Of a stretch of DNA of 64,000 nt, positions 43,671 to 57,943 are shown piece after piece. Made by a program: the position numbers and the translations under genes. The notes beneath the pieces were generated by a model. It ran no database searches. It worked only from the letters and a program-made list of their open reading frames with translations, and was not told the origin of the DNA. The DNA comes from Guillardia theta CCMP2712 (Eukaryota; Cryptophyceae; Pyrenomonadales; Geminigeraceae), in assembly GCF_000315625.1 (NCBI RefSeq), contig NW_005434671.1, positions 700,188 to 764,187 of the forward strand, given 5' to 3'. Position 1 is the first letter of the stretch, and each line of letters starts with the position of its first letter.

Positions 43671-44950
43671 CTATTCCGCCTCCGGAGGGGCAGGGGATAC
43701 GGTGTAGAATACTTGCTGCAGCATCATCTGCTGCATCTCTATCTCCTTCATCCTCACCTCAAGCTCCATCTTCCGCAGCTCACGTTCCTGTCTCCTCTCC
43801 TGCAGGCGACTCAGAGACCCCCTCCTCCCCTGTGCAAGGACACGATGCTTACCTCGAGCTCCAACTTGCGGATCTCCCGATCCTCCTTCCTTCCCTGCAG
43901 CTCCCGCATCATGTAGTTGGTGATGAAGGTCCATTCTTCGTTGTCCGACATTCGCACTGCCGTGCTGCTCCTCTTGGCCGTATCGCCGTGAGTTTGAGCC
44001 TTGGAGGACGAGGGAGGAGCAGCCGACTCGTCGTTGGAGTCCTCCGAGCCGTGTTGGGCTTCCTGGGCGCTCGCCATTTCCAGCTTCCTCTTGCGGATGC
44101 GCTGCATCGCCATCTCCAAGGCCGGGAAGTTTTCGGTCTGCGGCTCTCGCTTCTTCTGCTTCGACAGGGTGTAGTCGTCCAGCCGCTCCACCACCTCGTG
44201 CCACACCAACTCCCACTGCATGGAAGGGTCGGTCGAGCCTCGCACCACGTCTGGCGGGTACGTGTTCCCTTGTATCTGGCGGACTCGGAACTTGCGTATC
44301 ATCTCATCGAACTTGCTCTTGATCGTCTTCCAGGACATGGAGCCGAAGATCTCGTCCTCTGCTGTCAGCTGGTGCTTCAGGCGGCACCACTGCTGTACCT
44401 GCCCCTCAGAGGAGTGATCGGGTTGACGGAGCCACGCCTTGGCGACCTTGAGCACAAGAGATCGCATCTTCTCGTCGTCCTTCGGCCAGTGGGTCCGCTT
44501 CTGCCGCTGCTGCTGGTTCGCTTCCTTTCCATCCGCCTGGCTGTCGGCATTGTCAAGCACGTCCTGGTCGTCCCCGTCGTTGTGCGCTCCATCAGCCGCC
44601 ATGTCCCTCCCGCTGTCCTTCATCTGATGATCCATTTCCTGCTCGTCCACCTTCGCCGCCCCTGCCATCATCCCCGCACCCCCCAGGCTCGCCCGCACGT
44701 CAAATGCTGGCGCGACATTGCCGTGGGTCTGCACCAGTCTGAGGCGGGGTTGAACTACCCGGGGTGGAAGGGAGGGAGGAATTTGCTGCACAGTGGCAGC
44801 GCAAGGGAGGGCGCGAGCATGGCGGCAGCATGCTGGTCGTTGTGGATGTTGGGTATGAGAGGTAGAACGTTTCTTCGATATTCTCCAGACAATCTTGTCC
44901 TTAGCCGAGCATGACTGAACGAGCCGCCGGCTGACAGTGAAGGACATCAA
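43671..44950 (-). CDS. Myb/SANT-like (trihelix-type) DNA-binding protein
   Basis: Two exons joined by an intron after the codons for KLELE (near 43804-43852), with TAG at 43671-43673. The core is a Myb/SANT-like domain: HWPKDDEKMRSLVLKVAKAW, then SMSWKTIKSKFDEMIRKF, with tryptophans spaced as in trihelix and Myb/SANT-like domains. A low-complexity acidic region precedes it. A long charged coiled coil follows (EEWTFITNYMMRELQGRKED and ERRQERELRKMELEVRMKEI), suitable for dimerisation. The start is uncertain: ATG at 44950 gives an N-terminal Arg-rich extension, while the tandem Met at MMAGAAKVDEQE is equally plausible. It is probably a nuclear regulator or a domesticated PIF/Harbinger Myb-like protein. 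It is divergent from the HEAT-type gene, with under 50 bp between the coding regions. Confidence 0.75.
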
Positions 44951-44988
44951 GACTTGATCGTTTCTCAGCTTGGTGAAATCCTCCGCAA

Positions 44989-47900
44989 TTGTGGACGTCG
45001 TTGCTGGGCTTCGTAGAAGAGATTTGGGTAGATGAGTGCTGCAAGGATGCTGCAGGACTTACAGATCAAGACGACAGAGACGAGCTCAGTGCCTTTGATC
45101 AGGTAGGATCCTCATCATCTTCCTTCCGATACCCTCCCCTCCTCGTTATCCTCGTTCTCATCGTTCTCCTCCTCTCCACCTCCTTCTCTGTCCTCCTCCC
45201 TCATGATCAAGGCCATGTCTTTTGGGTTCATGACTTGCTCTCAGCCGGTCGAGGTCGCAGGACTTCCCTCCAGGGAAGGGGATCGCGGTGCTGCTATCAT
45301 CGAGACGGAAGGACCTGGCAGCGTTGATGCAGGCCTTGGACGTGCCGAACCTTTACGTGGAGGACGATCGCTGTGAGCAGGGGGTCTGCCATGAGGACCT
45401 TAGTGCTTCATGGTTGTCGATCAGAGGGTACCTCAGGCGCTGGTCTAAGGGGGCGGAGGGCGATGAGCTCTGCCGTTCGATTGTCCTCTCCTGTCTGAGC
45501 GCGTTCTCCGAGAACGAGCAATCACGATCGAAGAGAGCGTTCCTGCTCCTGACAGCCCTGGTCTCCGACCCCAACACCCAGCCGGCCTGTTGTGCCATAT
45601 TCTCCCACCTCCTGCAAGGGGAAGATAAGACTAACAAGCTCCGGGTGTGCAGTTTTGTCTTCGAGCTGTTTGCTGCGAGGGTCTTTGGGGACGACTGCCT
45701 CCACCCGATCCAATCTCAGAGGAGGAGAGGCCACTGCAGCCTGAGTGCCCTGCAGCGGGCAAGAGCAGCGACGAGAAACGCTCTAGAGCTGGTTTTCCCG
45801 ATGGAATCGCTCCTGGTCGAGATTGCGAGGAGGGAGGCTCGGCACCTGGATGACGACCCCAAGTTCAAGCCGATGCCCACCCTTCTCACCACCATGTCAG
45901 CTGATTGCTGGTAAGTCCCCAGATGACGTGGTAGCAGCTCACCTTCTCTCAGCATCTTCAACTACGTGGCGCTAGGGCAGCTGTACCTGTCGGAAGAAGG
46001 AGGGGAGGAGGAAGAGACCTCGGACGAGGAGGGACGTGCCCCAGCCTCGGAGCTTTTCTCATGGTCAAGGCTCGAGAGCATGTTGAACAACATGATCGCT
46101 GTGTTGGACAGGTTGGAAGTCTGGTTTTCATCACGCAAAGATTTGCTGGTTGCCGTCGTTAGAGTCACCAGGAAGAGAATTACTGATTGCCGGAAGACAT
46201 ACGAGCAGATTGCAATTTATGACCATCTCAATCACATTCCAGAGGAAGAGAAATCGATCAGACAGTACGGCGATGAGCTGATGAGGGTGGTTTGGTATCA
46301 ATGGGCCTCGACAGGTCGGAACTTCATTCAGAACTACAAAATGCCTTCAGAGGAGTTGAAGGTGAGACGTATCCTTTTGGATCTTCTCTGCAAGGCGTAT
46401 GGATGTTCTTAGGGCCTGTTTGGTTTCTGATCTTGAGTTGCTTTTGGTCCATCAATTTCTGTCTTTGTCTATCTAAGATGGAGACGATGTTTCTGTTCAG
46501 CTGACCTACATTGCATCTTCAGGAAGAAATCGACAAGCTGATTAACCTGCTGCCCACACAAGTGATTGCCATGGGAGCAGAGGAGAAGCAGCTTAGCTCG
46601 AATGCTTGTTCCTACGCCCTTATGTCCATCTGCCTGCTGCTTTCTCGCTGCAAGAGTAAGCTCGCTGCCGCCATCCTAGACCACAAGAGCTCCGTGCTCT
46701 TCCCGCGCCTGATGGAGGCCTTGCACTTCAACGACGACGAGATCTCCCAGCTCTCTACGGCTCTCTTTGGAGAGATCCTAGCGTCAATCGCGAACGAGAA
46801 GACGATCTTCGATATGGTCCCTCCCCTCCTTTCCCTCCTCGATGAAGACGACGCAAGCTCGGGGGCCGCGTGCGGACTCATCGCTCGAGCGTGCGTGTCT
46901 GCCAACAGTGAGGTTGCCCAAACCTCCATCCTCTCGGAAGTTCTCAGGGCTGTCGATAGCGAAGGCAGAGTGAGGCGAGCCAACGGCCTGCGGGTGTGTA
47001 CCTCCCTCCCCCTTCCCTTCCCCTTCTGCCTCGTTGACGTTTCGTCCCCCCCTGTCAGACGCTGCAGGAGGTGGTGAACCTGAAGAAGTCCGTCATCACC
47101 GACAAGGGCCGAGAGCAGAGCAGAGCCACGAGCCATGTCCTCTTCAAAGCAATCTGCAAGGCCCTCTTGGACCGGCTGGGAGACGAGGAGCTCACGACCA
47201 GGTCCTCCTCCTCCTCCTCCCCCTCCCCCCCTTCAGTGCTTCCCCTGCTCACTCGCGGCAAGGTGCAAGTCAGCGAAGCTACTCGCCTTCAGCGAGCCTG
47301 CATCTATTCTCCCCATCCTCTGCCGGAGGCTGTACGACCGCGATGATCGAGTGAGGTCGGCTGCCGAGCTGGCACTCGTGACGGTTCTTGCGGGTCTTCT
47401 CCCACCCTCTCCTCCCTCTTGCTGTTTCTGATCCTGCTCGCACAGAAGGAGAGGACCCCGAGCAGGCTGCCCGCGCGTTCTTGGATATCCTTCGCCTCCC
47501 CTTCGCCTCTCTTGGGGAACCCTCTGATCAGACCCCGGTGCATCCTGGTGACATCAAGCCGTCAGTGGCTGCCCCAGCCGGGAGGGAGACGGAGAACGAT
47601 TGGCCGGAGAGAGCGCTCCGTCAGTGGAGCAAGTGGGCCGAGGGTGTTCCAGACGCACTCTGGCGGGGCTCGCTGCTCCCCGTGATCCTCTCCAAGACTT
47701 TTGGAGCGCCTCGGGATCACGTCCTTGTTCAGGTCTGCTGGTTGAAGACAGCAGGCTGCCAGCCCACTGATGATGTGGCAGGCGTGCTCGAGGATAGCGG
47801 CGGTCCTGGCGCGGCATGCCGACCTTGTCATGTCCATGGTCCTCGACAGGGTGGAGCAGATCGAGTTGCAGATCAAAGGCGCTTGCCAAGTACGAAGGAC

Positions 47901-49383
47901 GACGGGAAGAGAGGATGAGGCTGACGCTGTCGCTTTCAGGTCATGGAGACCAGCGAGGTCTCCGAAGAGATCGTCTTCCTGAGGCTGAGCCCCATGTTGA
48001 TCCTCAAGCTTCTCCCCACGGCTGCTTTCAGGATCCAGGCCGTTGAGGAGGCGTTCGATAGGCCTGGAGAACTTGTCAGGCAGTACGATCGCAAGGGAGG
48101 ACGGGACTGCCTCTTGCCCTTGCACGAGCTGGAGAAGGAGCTGCCGTGCTCGTCGGACGTGCCTTGCAAGACCATGTCGCGGCTGGTTCGCCTCCTCTAC
48201 CAGCGGATGATGTCAGATGCCGAGCTGAAGCCGATCCGAGAGGTCGACGATCTCGCTCCCTCTCTTACCTCAGCTGACACCTGCAGCAGGTCTCTGCTCA
48301 GGTGCTGGGCTGCGTCAACCCGGGATGGATCGTCGTAAGCGTGTCTCGACTGATCAATGAGCTGACCTCTAGCCTGGATGCAGCAGCATCCGGAGTAGGA
48401 GGAGGGGGAGGGGGAGGGGGAGGGGGAGGGGGAGGGGGAGGTGGTGGTGGAGAGAAAGAAGTCGCCGAGGGGAAGTCAGCCTTGTTCTATGTCATGTTCG
48501 CCTTTAGAGCCCACGGACTGCAAGCCTGCATGCGACAAGTCTACCTGCGCCTGCTGCTCAACCTCATGGCCGTCGACAAGGAGGGAGAGGAGGTAGAGCA
48601 CGTGCTCCGGGGATGCTGCGCGGCCGTCGCTGAAGCCCTCGTGGCTGTGCTGATGATGAAACCGCAGCCGGAGGAAGCGGAGGATCACGGCAGGCAGACT
48701 GAAATGGTGCAGGGGGAAGGAGGGATCCTCTCCTCCTTCTGCGACCTGATGGGCGGAGACTTCGAGCTGGGCAGTGCGAAGTTGGAGAGGATAATGCAGG
48801 AGACTGAGGGAGAAGCGGGTCCGGGCATCGAGACTCGCCTTCAGTCGTTAGAGGAGGAGGGGAGGACGAGGCTGCGGTTGAGAGTCTGTGAGGTGATGAA
48901 GCACGTGGCGCGCGAGCTGCCAGGCTCCAGTCTCGCCATGGTGAACTTCTCCAAGAGGATCGCTCCGACACTGCTCGATCTCGGGTGCCGCCTGCAGAGT
49001 CCAGCAGCCCTCCGAGCAAGTGCCCTTGAGGCCTTGTTCTTCATCGCTTACACTCTTGGAGAGCGAGCGGAGCCACTGGTATCGGACCTGCTCGACGTCG
49101 CTGAGCGAGGACTAACGGTGAGGGAAGAGAAGGTGGGGTGCGATGGAGGTTGGGGAATTGACAGGAGGAGTAGGCGAAGGATGAAGCAGTCCGGCTGCAT
49201 GCCCTCAAGATCGTCGGAGTTTGTGCAACTGCGGATGCGGAGACGTTTGTCAAGGACGAGGAGAGGCTCGTGCGGATTCAAAGTCACTTGGTCGGGATGG
49301 CAAACATGGAGGAATCAACGTCGGTCCGCGGACTTGCCTGCAAGCTGAGCCAGCTCATCGTCCCTGCGCAAGGAGCCGGTTGA
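44989..49383 (+). CDS. Large HEAT/ARM-type helical repeat protein, unassigned
   Basis: Multi-exon gene ending with TGA at 49381-49383. An early exon encoding DQDDRDELSAFDQ joins in phase to DFPPGKGIAVLLSSRRKDLA. No ATG is visible upstream in that frame, so the true start may lie in a small exon or further downstream. The product (over 1000 aa) is a series of amphipathic helices with HEAT-like segments such as PRLMEALHFNDDEISQLSTA, VPPLLSLLDEDDASSGAACG, RDDRVRSAAELALVTVL and DEAVRLHALKIVGVCATADA. It contains a glycine run near the middle. HEAT proteins act as scaffolds in complex assembly and transport. I could not assign an orthologue. Confidence 0.65.
48396..48445 (+). repeat. (GGGGGA)n microsatellite encoding a glycine run
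   Basis: Tandem GGGGGA hexamers followed by GGTGGTGG lie within an open frame of the HEAT-type gene and would encode about 20 consecutive glycines. It may be coding, or partly intronic if splicing removes it. Confidence 0.85.
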
Positions 49384-49656
49384 GCCTTTGAAAAAAGGAA
49401 GAGAGGGAGGAGAGGACGAGGAGGACGTTGGGGGTCTTGGTGGACGTCGGAGATGGCGGAGAGTTCGATCGGTTGATTGTCAAGCGAAGACAGTGACTGA
49501 GGAGAGAAGACGAGAAGGAGCATATTTAGAGCAAACATCTCGGATACATTCTGCTGAAGTCAGACCATGGGATATGTGAACTGAAGTGCTCACTCTCACA
49601 TGGCAAGGCAAGGAGGGTCTAGGGAGCCGATGGTGCTCGTGGCTCCTCCTGCTGCT
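49384..49656. other. Intergenic region between HEAT gene and CUTA, no gene seen
   Basis: Short purine-rich spacer between two convergent genes. Nothing is recognisable beyond possible 3' UTRs. Confidence 0.5.
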
Positions 49657-50523
49657 CTAGGGCGATTTCGTGGAATCCTTGACCCACTTGAGGTAGTCGG
49701 GGAGTCCGGCGACCACGTCGGTGCAGATGAACTCCTGGGTTATTGCATACGTGAGGGAGCAGAGGGCAGACAAGGAGAGGGACGGGAAGAGAAAGGGAAG
49801 GAGAGGGAAGGGAAGGGAAGGGAAGGGAAGGGAAAGAGAAGGAGGGGGGAGGCAAGGAAAAGAGAAGGAAGGGAAGAGAAAGGGTCGACAGAGATGTTGA
49901 AGTAGAGAAGAGGAGATGAGGATGCAGTGGAGGAAGGGAGATACCGGGGTATCGTAGGGATGATGTTTCTTGACGTGCTGAGCAACCTGATCGGTGAGGG
50001 TGTCACGAGTCTTGACCATGAGCAGGAGCTCCTGACAGGACGTGAGAACTGCAGGGGAGGGAGTGAACAAGCAAGCTTCTGACTTTCTCAGTCTCGATCT
50101 TTCCTTGCCACAGAAACTTGCTCTCGATCCCCGGGATGATGTTGACACACGCAGCTAGCTGGGACTCGACCTGTGCACCAGCACGTTGTGACCGCTGGAC
50201 GTATGCTGGGGGGAGCGCCATACCAGGCTTTGCGAGAGCTTGTCTGCCACCTGCACGCTCATGAGCACGCGAGCCTTGCGGCAGCTTTGCCTTCCCCACC
50301 TCCTTGCTGGGCACTGTGATGTAGCAGATCCTTGCCCCCGTAGAGCTCGAACTCGAGAGCATGCGCGCAGTCAACGACCTGACGGCCCGGGTGTCATCGA
50401 TGGCGAGACGTTGAAGCTCTCGAACCTCAACATGCCGGGGAAGACAACCCAAGCGCCTACGACAGTTGCTCCGATGACCAACAAGCTGCGGGAGTTCTGA
50501 AAGTCGATCAAACTACCTCTCAT
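49657..50523 (-). CDS. CUTA: CutA1 divalent-cation tolerance protein, membrane-anchored type
   Basis: Exon 1 starts at ATG 50523 (MRGSLIDFQN) and encodes an N-terminal hydrophobic segment SLLVIGATVVGAWVVFPGML, like the animal CUTA signal-anchor. It splices after the codons for GMLR to LTARMLSSSSSTGARICYI. Later exons give TVPSKEVADKLSQSLVESQL, AACVNIIPGIESKFLWQGKI, ELLLMVKTRDTLTDQ, HHPYDTP and finally FICTDVVAGLPDYLKWVKDS, with TAG at 49657. All CutA landmarks are present, including the ACVN and W-x-GKI motifs, the HPY motif and the YL-x-W end. CutA forms a trimeric ferredoxin-like fold and has been linked to copper tolerance and, in animals, to acetylcholinesterase anchoring. The intron before the last exon is long and holds a G-rich microsatellite. 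Confidence 0.92.
49775..49872 (+). repeat. (GGGAA)n-type microsatellite in a CUTA intron
   Basis: Tandem GGGAA/GGAAGGGA units on the plus strand lie inside the last intron of CUTA, forming a pyrimidine tract on the transcribed strand ahead of the acceptor. Confidence 0.85.
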
Positions 50524-51278
50524 GGAACTCCTGAGAAGGAGACGGGGAGGTTAATGAGAAGGAACAAGAAGGAGAAGGAGAAAGACAATACATCTCTTGA
50601 TCATCATTGCACCCATTCTTCTTGATCCCTGTCTCATTAACCACCGCAACCACCACCACTATCACCACTACCACCACCACCTTGTTCTTGTTCTCTCCCT
50701 ATTGCTATCTTCCTTTTTTGCTATATCCATCCACTAACTCATTATGATCTCCTTCTGCTTCTGATCCTACTTTTTCATCATTTCACTTTCGCTCTCGCTC
50801 TCGCTCCCCCTATCGCTTCCCCTCTCCCCCTCCCCCTCCCCCTCCCTCCCTCTCCCTCCATCAAAGTTTGCCTTCTGAGCGGATGCCCAACATAAAAAAA
50901 CCCTTTACGCAGAAATAAAAAAACTTTTTTCATTCACCCCACCCCTTTAGACTGAAGGAAGTGGGTACTTGATGGGGTGGGCAGGCCGGATGGGGGAGGT
51001 CCAAATACTGGACATGCATGTGGAGGGATGTGAAGGGCGATGGGAGCGAACGCGAGGAGAGGAGAGGGGAGAGAGGAGGAGAGAGAGGAGGAGAGAGATG
51101 AGAGGAGAGATGAGATGAGAGGAGAGACGAGAGACGAGAGAAAGAGAGCTTGATCGAGCTTGGTCGAGAAGGAGATAGAGACAACAGCGTCAGAGGTACG
51201 TACCAGGGGAACCAACGTGACAGGCCTCGTGCCTTCCACATCGAACTGCAGCAGGAGGTCTGATTCAAGGCGCTCCCA
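50524..51278. other. Divergent intergenic region between CUTA and EDRF1
   Basis: No gene seen. It holds a (CCA)n-like tract at 50640-50685, a CT-rich tract at 50780-50860, short A-runs at about 50890-50930, and a GAGA-rich tract at 51055-51145. Promoters of both flanking genes must lie here. Confidence 0.5.
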
Positions 51279-54200
51279 ATGGTCAGGGAGAGAGATTCTG
51301 ACATAGAGGAGGGAGCGGTGGCGTCTGGGGGAACCCACCTGGGAGGTCAGAACATGGTGAAGGAGGAAGAGGTATACGCACGTGGTGGTTCAACCGACGA
51401 GGGGGTGGGCGAGACGGCGAAGGCTCTTGTGAGCCCCAGGCACGTTTACGGCCTTCCTTCTCCCCAGGGCAACATCCGCTTGGTGGCAACCTTGCGACTT
51501 CCTCAGTCGGCATCATCGCAAGCAGAGAGGGGGGAAGGTGGGGAATGGGACGACGAGAGCAAGGAGCGGGTGGGGAAGGGAAGCGATCGGGAGTACCGGC
51601 ACCTCACCTGCGTGGACTGGAAGCCCTCGTCCTTCAATGATCTTCTCACCACCGCCAAGGTCATCGAGGACTTCCAGGGGTTCTCCCCCAAGTTCGTCGA
51701 GCTGGACCGGGACACTGATCTCAACGTCCCTCCTGGCTGGCTGGTGGACCCGTCCGCTTCCTTCCAGAGCCTCTCCGGCTGCGACTCGGCGCTGGTGTCC
51801 AGAGCTCTGGCTGACCTGCGCATCTCGGCAGAGTTGGCGGGAGTGAACTCAGACGACGCTGACTTCATCGCCTCGGACGCCACTATGAAGGCTATCTTTG
51901 CCCTTCCCTTCTCAGAGGCCAGCGTCAGCGTCACGGTCCACCGGGTCGACCAGTCGCTGATCTTCAGTGGGATCATAGGAGGGGATGTGAGGTCGATGAA
52001 GAAGAACGAGAGCTCGACGCTCTTTGAGGAGCAGGAGGAGGAGTGCGACCAAGGGCTGGGCAGCGGGAGAGGAGAGCCTGTGGACGAAGGCGACGAGGCC
52101 GAAGGCAGGAGGAGGCAGCGGGCTAGCGAGGACAGCTACCTGTTCTCAAACTTGATGTCCTACTCCATCTCCAGCAATAGCACAGACGAGGCGTCGACAG
52201 CAGTCGGGGAAGAGCTGGAGGAAGGGACCGTGGTCCCATCGCGGGAGGCCCAGGGCAGGCAGCGGCCTCAGCAGCATCTCGATTTGCCCATCTTCCAGGA
52301 GCACGAGGGCAGCAGCAGCAGCAGCGGCAGCAGAGATAGGAGGGTGCAGGACTTGCAAGGAGGACGCGCGAATTTCTTCCGCCGGGCCGTGCACTTCCAG
52401 TTCAACCAGCTGAACCTGCTGCTGGGCAGTGACACAGTCATCTTCAACAGGGGCCCCCGGAGGTCGAAGCTGAGCCTGAGGCTGGAGGACGCGGACGCGC
52501 AGGTGAATCAGCAGACGTGCTTGGACTACTGGCTGGACAACATCTTCAACAACCTGTCGGAGACGGCCGTGTGCTACCACAAGGAGGGGAGGGTGCACGG
52601 GTACCAGCTCGTGAGGACCGAGGAGATTCCAAAGTGGAGTGGTTTCTCCTTCGAGCCCAAGGCCGTGATGGAGAGCGCGTCTTCCATCCTCCAGTTCCTG
52701 CAGCAGAACTGCACCAAGGAAGCAGGGACGTACTGGCTATGCCGAGCCGAGGGAAGCGACGAGCTGCAGCTCTTCTGCCTCGACGACGCGGACAACAAGC
52801 ACCGCAACGCTCTCTCCCAGCCCGTCGGCCTACTCTGCTTCCGCATCGCGCGCAAGCTGCAGCAGCGTGACCGGGAGGCGATCGAGGAAGGAGGAGCGTC
52901 AAAGCACAGGCAGAGGACGGCAAGGCTCTTCCTCAACGCCCTAACTGTCCTGGACGAGACTCTGCACGCGGCGACCGTCTGCCTGTGCCACGAGGGGCTG
53001 GCAGACGCCATGGTCGGGGCCGAGTGGCTGCCGGAGAGCGAGGGGATGGTGCCGAGCGAGGGAGAGTTCTACGTGGACGAGAACGGAGACCTGCAAGAGT
53101 CGTACCGTCGTCCCCGCAGGGAGGACGAGGGCAACTTTCGACCCAACGTGGGGGACACGGCGGAGTGGGGGGCAGGATATTCCCTGCCAGACCTGGAGAA
53201 CGCGGAGGCGCACTACAGTGAGGCGCTGAAGATGATGGATGGACGCCACGGGGGGAGGGAGGAGGAGGAGGGGGGGGAGGAGGAGGCCAGGAGACTGAGG
53301 ACGCTGCGGCGTCTGAGGTGCAAGGCATCCAAGTGCGGCATCGCCATCGGGCTGCGACTGCTGAAGAGAGGGGACCTCCCCAACGCGCTCATGCGCTCCG
53401 TGAGCGCGTACAAGAGGTGCGTCAGGGGGCAGAGCAGGGAGGAGGAGGAGATTGTGAGCGAGGCGATGGAGCTCTGGGCGGACATCCACGAGGCTCTTTG
53501 CGGGCTGTCGGTGGAGAGGGTGAAGAGGCTGAGGGGTCAGCTGGTAGAGGTGCAGGAGGAGGAGCGGGTGCTTCACTTTGGGGACTTCGAAACCCTGGGC
53601 TGCTGGAAAGGGAGCAAGGGGGAGGAGGACGAGCAAGGGACGGACCTGACACCGCTGTCGCATCCCCTCAGCTCGGACCTGGAGGACAACTGCAACCACG
53701 CGATCCGCTACCTCATCCGTGCCATCCAGCACTGCCACACCCACAGCAGGAGGAGTGACCTGATGGTGAAGCTCGGTAGCGTCTACGAGAAGCTCGGGGA
53801 GCACTACACGGGCACCGGGCGGTTCACCCGAGCTCACCAGCACTACCGGCAGGGGATGCAGCTGTTCCAGTCCATCGGAGACAGCCACTCCTCCTCCGCC
53901 CTCGCCTTCAAGCTCGGCAAGCTCTTCTCTGCTCGCTCGCACTCGTCGCCTCCTCTCCCGGGCCTGTCGCCCGAGCAGCTCAACGACCTCTGCCGCGCGC
54001 GGGGCCTCGTGCAGGCAGCACGGGATGAGATCGAGAAGCTGGCGAGCTCTCCTTCGGCCCTCTCAAACAAGCGGATGAAGTCACTGAGGTGAGGGAGAGT
54101 AGGGGGAGGCGCAGGGCAAGGGGAGGGCAAGCAACGGGGGAAGGGGAGTGCAGGGAAGGGGAGGGGAGGGGAGGGAAGGGAAGGGGAGGGGAAGGGGAGG

Positions 54201-56183
54201 GGAGGGGAGGGGAGGGGAGGGGAGGGATCTGGTAGGATGACTCATATGATGTCAGGGAACTTCTTTTGAGCGTCAAGGAAGAGCTTGCAGACATAGGTCA
54301 ATCCTCCTCCTCCTACCCCTGCTCCTCTTCCTCCTCCACCACCACCTGCTCCTCCTCCTCCTCCTCCTCCTCCTCCTCCTCCTCCATCACCTCCTGGTCT
54401 CACTTTTCTTTGCAGACATGGCGCTAGGGGTTGGCAAACTTCATGCTCCTCAGAGTCCTAAGATCGGGTTTCCCTTCGCAGCCCTCACTCCTAAGAATGT
54501 AGAGAAGCTTTGTCCTTAACCACTTCTTCCTCTACCTCCTCTCCCGCCTCCCCTCCCGACTCCCTTCCCGCCTCCTCTACCTACAATCTTTTCTCTCTTC
54601 CTAGTACCGGTCCTTCATCCTCCATTCTTTTCTCCCAGTCCTCATTCTCATCGGGTGTTGTTGCAGGAGGACCCGACCGACGAGGAGGCGATTCGCTCTG
54701 ATCGCGCAGACGTCTGCTTGCTGCGAGCTCTGGCTGTCTACGAGAGCCTCTCCCATCCCCAAGCCTTCGCTGCCCACATCTACTTGTCCTCCTTCATGCT
54801 CAAGGTCTGCGGGCGAACCATTCTGCCCCTCCCTCTCCCGCTCCTCCTCCTCCACTATCACCACCACCTCCTCCAACACCACCTAGGGATCCTCCTCCTA
54901 CTCAAGATCCTCCTCCATCTCCTGAGCTTCTCATCGCACTTTGTCAGGTGGAGATGGAAGTGTCCGAGGCCATCAAGTCTTGTGGAGCAGGGGAGGAGAA
55001 GTCGCTCCTACGCACCCGCAAGGTTCTACTCTCCTGCTTTCTCGCCTTGGCTTGCTGGCTGACAGATCGCAGACTTGGAGGCAGAGGGCAGCTCGCCACA
55101 TGCTGCAAGCAAGGGCGTTGGCGCCCAGCATGGCTGAGCAGGTAGAGGCAGGACGAGGGGCGCGGGAGGAAGAGGGAGGCCATGGTGGTGGTCATAAAGA
55201 ATGAGGAGAAGGAAGTAGTGTTGTGGGGGGGGGGGGGGGGTGTAAAAGAAAAAACGGGGAATTTGTTGGGGAAAAGGGGGGGGAAGAGTAANNNNNNNNN
55301 NNNNNNNNNNNNNNNNNNNNNNNNNNNNNNNNNNNNNNNNNNNNNNNNNNNNNNNNNNNNNNNNNNNNNNNNNNNNNNNNNNNNNNNNNNNNNNNNNNNN
55401 NNNNNNNNNNNNNNNNNNNNNNNNNNNNNNNNNNNNNNNNNNNNNNNNNNNNNNNNNNNNNNNNNNNNNNNNNNNNNNNNNNNNNNNNNNNNNNNNNNNN
55501 NNNNNNNNNNNNNNNNNNNNNNNNNNNNNNNNNNNNNNNNNNNNNNNNNNNNNNNNNNNNNNNNNNNNNNNNNNNNNNNNNNNNNNNNNNNNNNNNNNNN
55601 NNNNNNNNNNNNNNNNNNNNNNNNNNNNNNNNNNNNNNNNNNNNNNNNNNNNNNNNNNCACATTCTGTCACACTCTGTCTCTGTCTCTGTCTCTGTCTCT
55701 TCCTCCCTCCCCCCTCCCTCCCCCCACTCCCCCTCTATTCCTTCTCTCTTCTCTTCTCCTCTCCCCCCTTCTTCTTTCCTTCCCTCCTCTCTATTCCCTC
55801 CTCTCTCTCTTCTCTCCTCTAACTGTTCCTTCAGATCTTCAATTGCGACGACGCGGAGACTGTCGGGGAGGACGAGATGCTGCTGCGAGCTGCTGCCAAG
55901 CATGCTACCTTTGTGAGAGTTTGCGGGATGACTGTCATTTCCCTGACCCTTCCCAGCTGCTGATGGAGCTGATCCGCGACCAACTCGCCCACCGCAACCT
56001 CCAGCTCGTCGAGCGCTACAAGTCGCTCTTCCGCAGCGCCCTGACCCTCTCCCAGGCATCGGGCAGGCAGTTCCTCAGGGTGAGACCCGACCGTGCCCAG
56101 CTCTGCTCCAGCTGACTCTCATGCAGGACCTCGCGACCCTCCACTCTCAGCTTTCGTCGTCGTCGGGCAGCTGCGCGACTTGA
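51279..56183 (+). CDS. EDRF1: EDRF1 (erythroid differentiation-related factor 1) orthologue
   Basis: A long first exon (ATG 51279 to about 54091) is followed by smaller exons, with TGA at 56181-56183. EDRF1 hallmarks are present: LTCVDWKPSSFNDLL-type N-terminal region, LLLGSDTVIFNRG followed by a SLRLED segment, CLDYWLDNIFNNLSE, RTEEIPKWSGFSF, LQFLQQNCTKEAGTYWLCRA and AVHFQFNQLN. Downstream are TPR-like helices (AIRYLIRAIQHCHTHSRRSD and LMVKLGSVYEKLGEHYTGTG). Later exons encode RADVCLLRALAVYESLSHPQ and LLMELIRDQLAHRNL. The C-terminus DLATLHSQLSSSSG follows a small intron. Part of the coding region is lost in the assembly gap at 55292-55658. EDRF1 is a conserved nuclear protein linked to transcriptional control in animals; its role in algae is unknown. 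Confidence 0.85.
54145..54232 (+). repeat. (GGGGA)n microsatellite in an EDRF1 intron
   Basis: Tandem GGGGA/GGGAA units lie in the first intron after the long EDRF1 exon. A (TCC)n tract follows at 54350-54385 in the next intron. Confidence 0.9.
55292..55658. other. Assembly gap (367 N)
   Basis: A run of 367 undetermined bases inside EDRF1. The left flank is a poly-G and G-rich stretch and the right flank a CTCTGT/CCTCCC tract, so the gap probably reflects hard-to-sequence low-complexity DNA. Any reading frame drawn across it is meaningless. Confidence 1.
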
Positions 56184-56362
56184 GCTGAACGAGCACGAGA
56201 GCTCTTGCTCACAGGTTAGACGTGGGAGAGATCGAGGAGGGAGCGGAGGCGTATACACACATATCAACCTGTAGAAGAGACCAACGCTCATGTACAACAA
56301 AAGTATTTAGAGATTGTTCACTTTAATCCACCTAGAGCTCTTCAAAACCTCCATTAACGTCC

Positions 56363-57943
<1,581 letters not shown>

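Noticed and set aside
55026-56059. Open frames running across the N gap on both strands.
   Set aside because: They exist only because N is read as any residue; the real gene here is EDRF1 on the plus strand.
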